Positions 62,038-64,000 of a stretch of 64,000 nt of DNA are shown here, piece after piece; the stretch's first letter is position 1, and each line of letters starts with the position of its first letter. This stretch comes from an uncultured Lachnospiraceae bacterium (GTDB lineage Bacteria; Bacillota; Clostridia; Lachnospirales; Lachnospiraceae). The stretch lies in NCBI GenBank assembly GCA_910577675.1, contig CAJTOR010000015.1, forward strand, positions 20,892 through 84,891. The letters run 5' to 3'. A program made the position numbers and the translations under genes. The notes beneath the pieces are model-generated. The model was not told the origin of the DNA and searched no databases. It worked only from the letters and a program-made list of their open reading frames with translations.

Positions 62038-62648
62038 GGGTTTATCCTCTTCTTTCTCCGCCTCTCGTTTTTTAAGTAATTATTTTCCAGAACATATATA
62101 AAAGCTCCTTCTGCCACCTGGGCAAATCTCCCGCAAATCAGGTCTTATTGGTGGCGGAAATTAGTTTTTAGACACACCCTATCATATCATATGGGGGAAG
62201 TTTTTTCAATGTAAAAGACGGACTTATTTTCTCCTGATTGAAACATACCATATTATAATGCTCATGTACGGTAAAGAAACAAGAAACCGAAAACAAGAGA
62301 TAGACCGCCAGCACCACACTATTCCGAACAAAAGAAACAAAAGACCAAAAGACAAGCATTGTGGAAATGTGCATAACAGGCTATGGAATCCCTCTCATTC
62401 TTTCATTCACTCAAAATATATGGCATTTCTTTTTTGAAAGATTGAATTGACGTACATAAATAGACCTCTCCATAGTAAGATACGAAGAATTAACCCCGTA
62501 AGAGATTAAATATTTTCTGTATAGAAAAGCATTACATAGAGTAAAAGTGGTATCGCAACTTCAAGTTGCGAAAAAGCACGACAAAATTGGTGGTATAATA
62601 AAGAGTATAGGTTAAAATAAAACCATCAAAAATAAGGAGGGCATACAA
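62038..62648. other. Non-coding AT-rich stretch with probable element junction
   Basis: No credible gene in 611 bases. A hairpin GCCACC/GGTGGC at about 62,117-62,156 may close the nuclease transcript or belong to its leader. From about 62,170 the sequence is clearly AT-rich, like the following genes, so the left end of the Tn916-like element probably lies near there. The exact junction cannot be set. Confidence 0.5.
62553..62599 (+). promoter_or_regulatory. Operator dyad and extended -10 promoter of the XRE gene
   Basis: TCGCAACTT C AAGTTGCGA (62553-62571) is a perfect dyad with 9-bp arms. TGGTATAAT (-10 at 62594-62599) lies 22 bases after it. It is well placed for self-regulation by the XRE protein. 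Confidence 0.65.
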
Positions 62649-63323
62649 ATGGTGTTTGCTGATAAATTACAGAGTTTGCGAAAATCAAAGGGATTGTCGC
62701 AGGAAGAGTTGGCTGAAAAGTGCAATGTAACAAGACAGTCCGTTTCAAAATGGGAAACAGGTTTAGGATACCCCGAAACGGAAAAGTTATTGATACTTTG
62801 CGAAATATTAGATGTTGATTTAGACTATCTTATGCGAGATAAAACTGCAACAGCAGAAGATTGTAGCGTACAAAGGGAAATATCGTCTTATGAATCTTAT
62901 GTTGGAAAATGGGTGCGGATTTTTTTGAAAGACCGAGAGTTTAACGGTTTGCACTGCGTTGCTCTTGTATCAATTCAGAAGTCATATTTAATTATTATGA
63001 ATGACAAGGGTAAGCTGGGATTTATAGACGGATATTCTGTTAGCACCATTTCTGATTTTGTTGATAAGAAAAAGCAAATGAAGCTACCACCTATTCCAAG
63101 CAAAGAATCCATTAAGGATATTGGCAATTACCTTGTAGGGAAAAGATGTGATGTGAGATTGAAACAAAATAATTTGCTTTTGGGATTAGGATTTAATAAA
63201 CCCGGAGGATTTTATTCAGTAACTATTGAAAACATTTCCAATGATGAAGTGATTGCTTGTGATTTGAATAAATGTAAGTATACCAGCAGATTATCAGATG
63301 TTTTATATATCAAAGAATGCTAA
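62649..63323 (+). CDS. XRE-family regulator of the element
   Basis: The protein has 224 residues. Residues 5-62 are an HTH_3 domain (LRKSKGLSQEELAEKCNVTR, SVSKWETGLGYPE). The C-terminal 140 residues form a separate domain of unknown type, with LHCVALVSIQKSYLIIMND. It starts behind AAGGAGGGC at seven bases. It lies on the plus strand, in the same direction as the sigma-like gene, unlike orf9 of Tn916, which is divergent. It probably represses the transfer or excision genes or itself. Confidence 0.8.
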   Translation: MVFADKLQSLRKSKGLSQEELAEKCNVTRQSVSKWETGLGYPETEKLLILCEILDVDLDYLMRDKTATAEDCSVQREISSYESYVGKWVRIFLKDREFNGLHCVALVSIQKSYLIIMNDKGKLGFIDGYSVSTISDFVDKKKQMKLPPIPSKESIKDIGNYLVGKRCDVRLKQNNLLLGLGFNKPGGFYSVTIENISNDEVIACDLNKCKYTSRLSDVLYIKEC

Positions 63324-63411
63324 AAACAAAATTCTAATAGGGGAAAGTCAACAGAAATATGAATATTGTTTTATTCTGCTATTGATAACAGCATCAAGTA
63401 TTATTATCGCT

Positions 63412-63454
63412 ATTTAGAGGGACGATAACAAAAAGTGTTGCCGCCCCTCTAAAT
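63412..63454. other. Hairpin between XRE and sigma-like genes
   Basis: ATTTAGAGGG (63412-63421) pairs with CCCTCTAAAT (63445-63454). No T-run follows, so it may act as a leader or attenuator before the sigma-like gene. Confidence 0.45.
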
Positions 63455-63513
63455 TATAAAAATGTATCCATAAACCATGCACCGCCCTATGTGGGAGAAA
63501 GGGGGAATCGTAT

Positions 63514-63972
63514 ATGCCTTATGCAGAAGCATACAGAGAACACATCATGTATACTTTCAATGGCTATTGCAAGACCGTCATACGCTTTGCGGCTATCAAC
63601 GCATGGCGTGACAGAAGCAGACGGCGGCAAAAAGAAATATCCCTTGAATACCTCACAGAAGAAAAGTTTTACCCTTTAGGCACAACAGACGAATATTTTG
63701 AAGCACCCTATGAAGAATACCCCGTTACGATATGCGGTCAGACAATTATCCTCACCAATGGGGAGCTTGCCGCCGCCCTGTTATCTCTGCCGGAGAGAAA
63801 CCGGGAAATCATATTCTTTTACTTTTTCGGAGATTACACACAACAGGAAATCGGGGAAATGTACGGACGCTGCCGGAGTACGACCGGGTATCAAATCCGC
63901 AGGACGTTAAAACTCCTGCAAAGGAAAATGGAGGTGCTTTCACATGGGGAATCCGAACCTTTTGCCCTATGA
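63514..63972 (+). CDS. Tn916-type sigma-like protein
   Basis: The protein has 152 residues and resembles the sigma-70-like regulatory protein of Tn916-family elements. YREHIMYTFNGYCKTVIRFA begins it, and the region 4-like part ALLSLPERNREIIFFYFFG plus EIGEMYGRCRSTTGYQIRRT is the DNA-reading HTH. It starts at ATG 63514 with GGGGG before it. In Tn916 the relatives help activate excision and transfer genes. It overlaps the next gene by 29 bases. Confidence 0.85.
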   Translation: MPYAEAYREHIMYTFNGYCKTVIRFAAINAWRDRSRRRQKEISLEYLTEEKFYPLGTTDEYFEAPYEEYPVTICGQTIILTNGELAAALLSLPERNREIIFFYFFGDYTQQEIGEMYGRCRSTTGYQIRRTLKLLQRKMEVLSHGESEPFAL

Positions 63973-64000
63973 AACGATTGTCCGGGCGACCAGCGGAGAG
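63944..64000 (+). CDS. HTH_16-type conjugative transposon protein (5' part)
   Basis: ATG at 63944 follows GGAGGTG at eight bases, inside the end of the sigma-like gene. The 19 codons in the window read MGNPNLLPYETIVRATSGE, the start of the small helix-turn-helix protein (HTH_16) found beside the sigma-like protein in Tn916-family elements. The rest is beyond the window. Confidence 0.75.
   Translation, partial: MGNPNLLPYETIVRATSGE

Larger units (their letters stand above)
62170..64000. mobile_element. Start of a Tn916-like conjugative element (partial)
   Basis: The plus-strand genes are an XRE regulator, a Tn916-type sigma-like protein and an HTH_16-type protein, in the order known next to xis and int in Tn916-family elements. 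Their base composition is lower in GC than the backbone. The rest is off the right edge. It may be complete or a remnant of only the regulation-recombination end. Confidence 0.65.

Noticed and set aside
62168..62374. 68-codon minus-strand hydrophobic frame in the AT-rich junction
   Set aside because: No ribosome site and no family features; typical AT-rich chance frame
1..64000. CRISPR array, rRNA or tRNA genes
   Set aside because: No regularly spaced short repeats and no recognisable rRNA or tRNA sequences were seen on either strand

Overview
The window looks like a gut-type Firmicute of the Lachnospiraceae/Clostridia group. The support is a T-box leader on leuS, an AdoCbl riboswitch on a B12 transporter, a MetH-type methionine synthase without its reactivation domain, a class B sortase with its own substrate, AgrA/AgrC-like and BlaI/M56 regulators, strong GGAGG ribosome binding sites, and Tn916-type and serine-recombinase mobile elements. 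No rRNA, tRNA or CRISPR array was seen. The species cannot be named from the sequence.

Layout. (1) About 1-11,000, minus strand: one end of an integrative conjugative element (ICE) with parA, parB, a 2,502-residue methylase-helicase protein and two cargo genes, continuing off the left edge. (2) 11,006-43,330: chromosomal backbone. It holds a subtilisin-like protease, a lone receiver protein, a B12 uptake operon under a riboswitch, a phosphate module (Na/Pi symporter, PhoB-like regulator, PhoR-like kinase), a very large GH2 glycosidase, a VOC/AgrC/AgrA-like operon, two methionine-synthesis genes, a hydroxyacid dehydrogenase, a double-HAD fusion, luxS, two small unknown genes, a sortase and its substrate, leuS, and a lipoprotein with duplicated carbohydrate-binding-like modules. 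(3) 43,331-50,387: a 7.05-kb element inserted in frame inside a polysaccharide deacetylase gene. It is bounded by an 8-bp direct repeat and 19-bp imperfect terminal inverted repeats. It carries a serine recombinase, an Xis-like protein, an N-terminally truncated VirB4/HerA-type ATPase, a retropepsin-like protease and two and a half Rpn/PDDEXK nuclease copies. (4) 50,388-62,037: backbone again, with DUF2461, a sigma factor, a BlaI/M56 pair behind a clear operator-promoter, an RNA-repair cassette (RNA ligase plus HD-polynucleotide kinase) and a YhaO/YhaN-like nuclease pair. (5) About 62,170-64,000: AT-rich start of a second, Tn916-like element with an XRE regulator, a sigma-like protein and an HTH_16 protein.

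How the genes fit together. B12 import (15,238-13,293) can supply the B12-dependent MetH (27,405-29,873), which the fused homocysteine methyltransferase/MTHFR just upstream feeds with methyl-THF. LuxS recycles the homocysteine moiety. The most interesting parts are the precisely bounded serine-recombinase element in the deacetylase gene and the RNA ligase/HD-Pnk cassette, which has a strong promoter and a putative independently terminated RNA in front of it.
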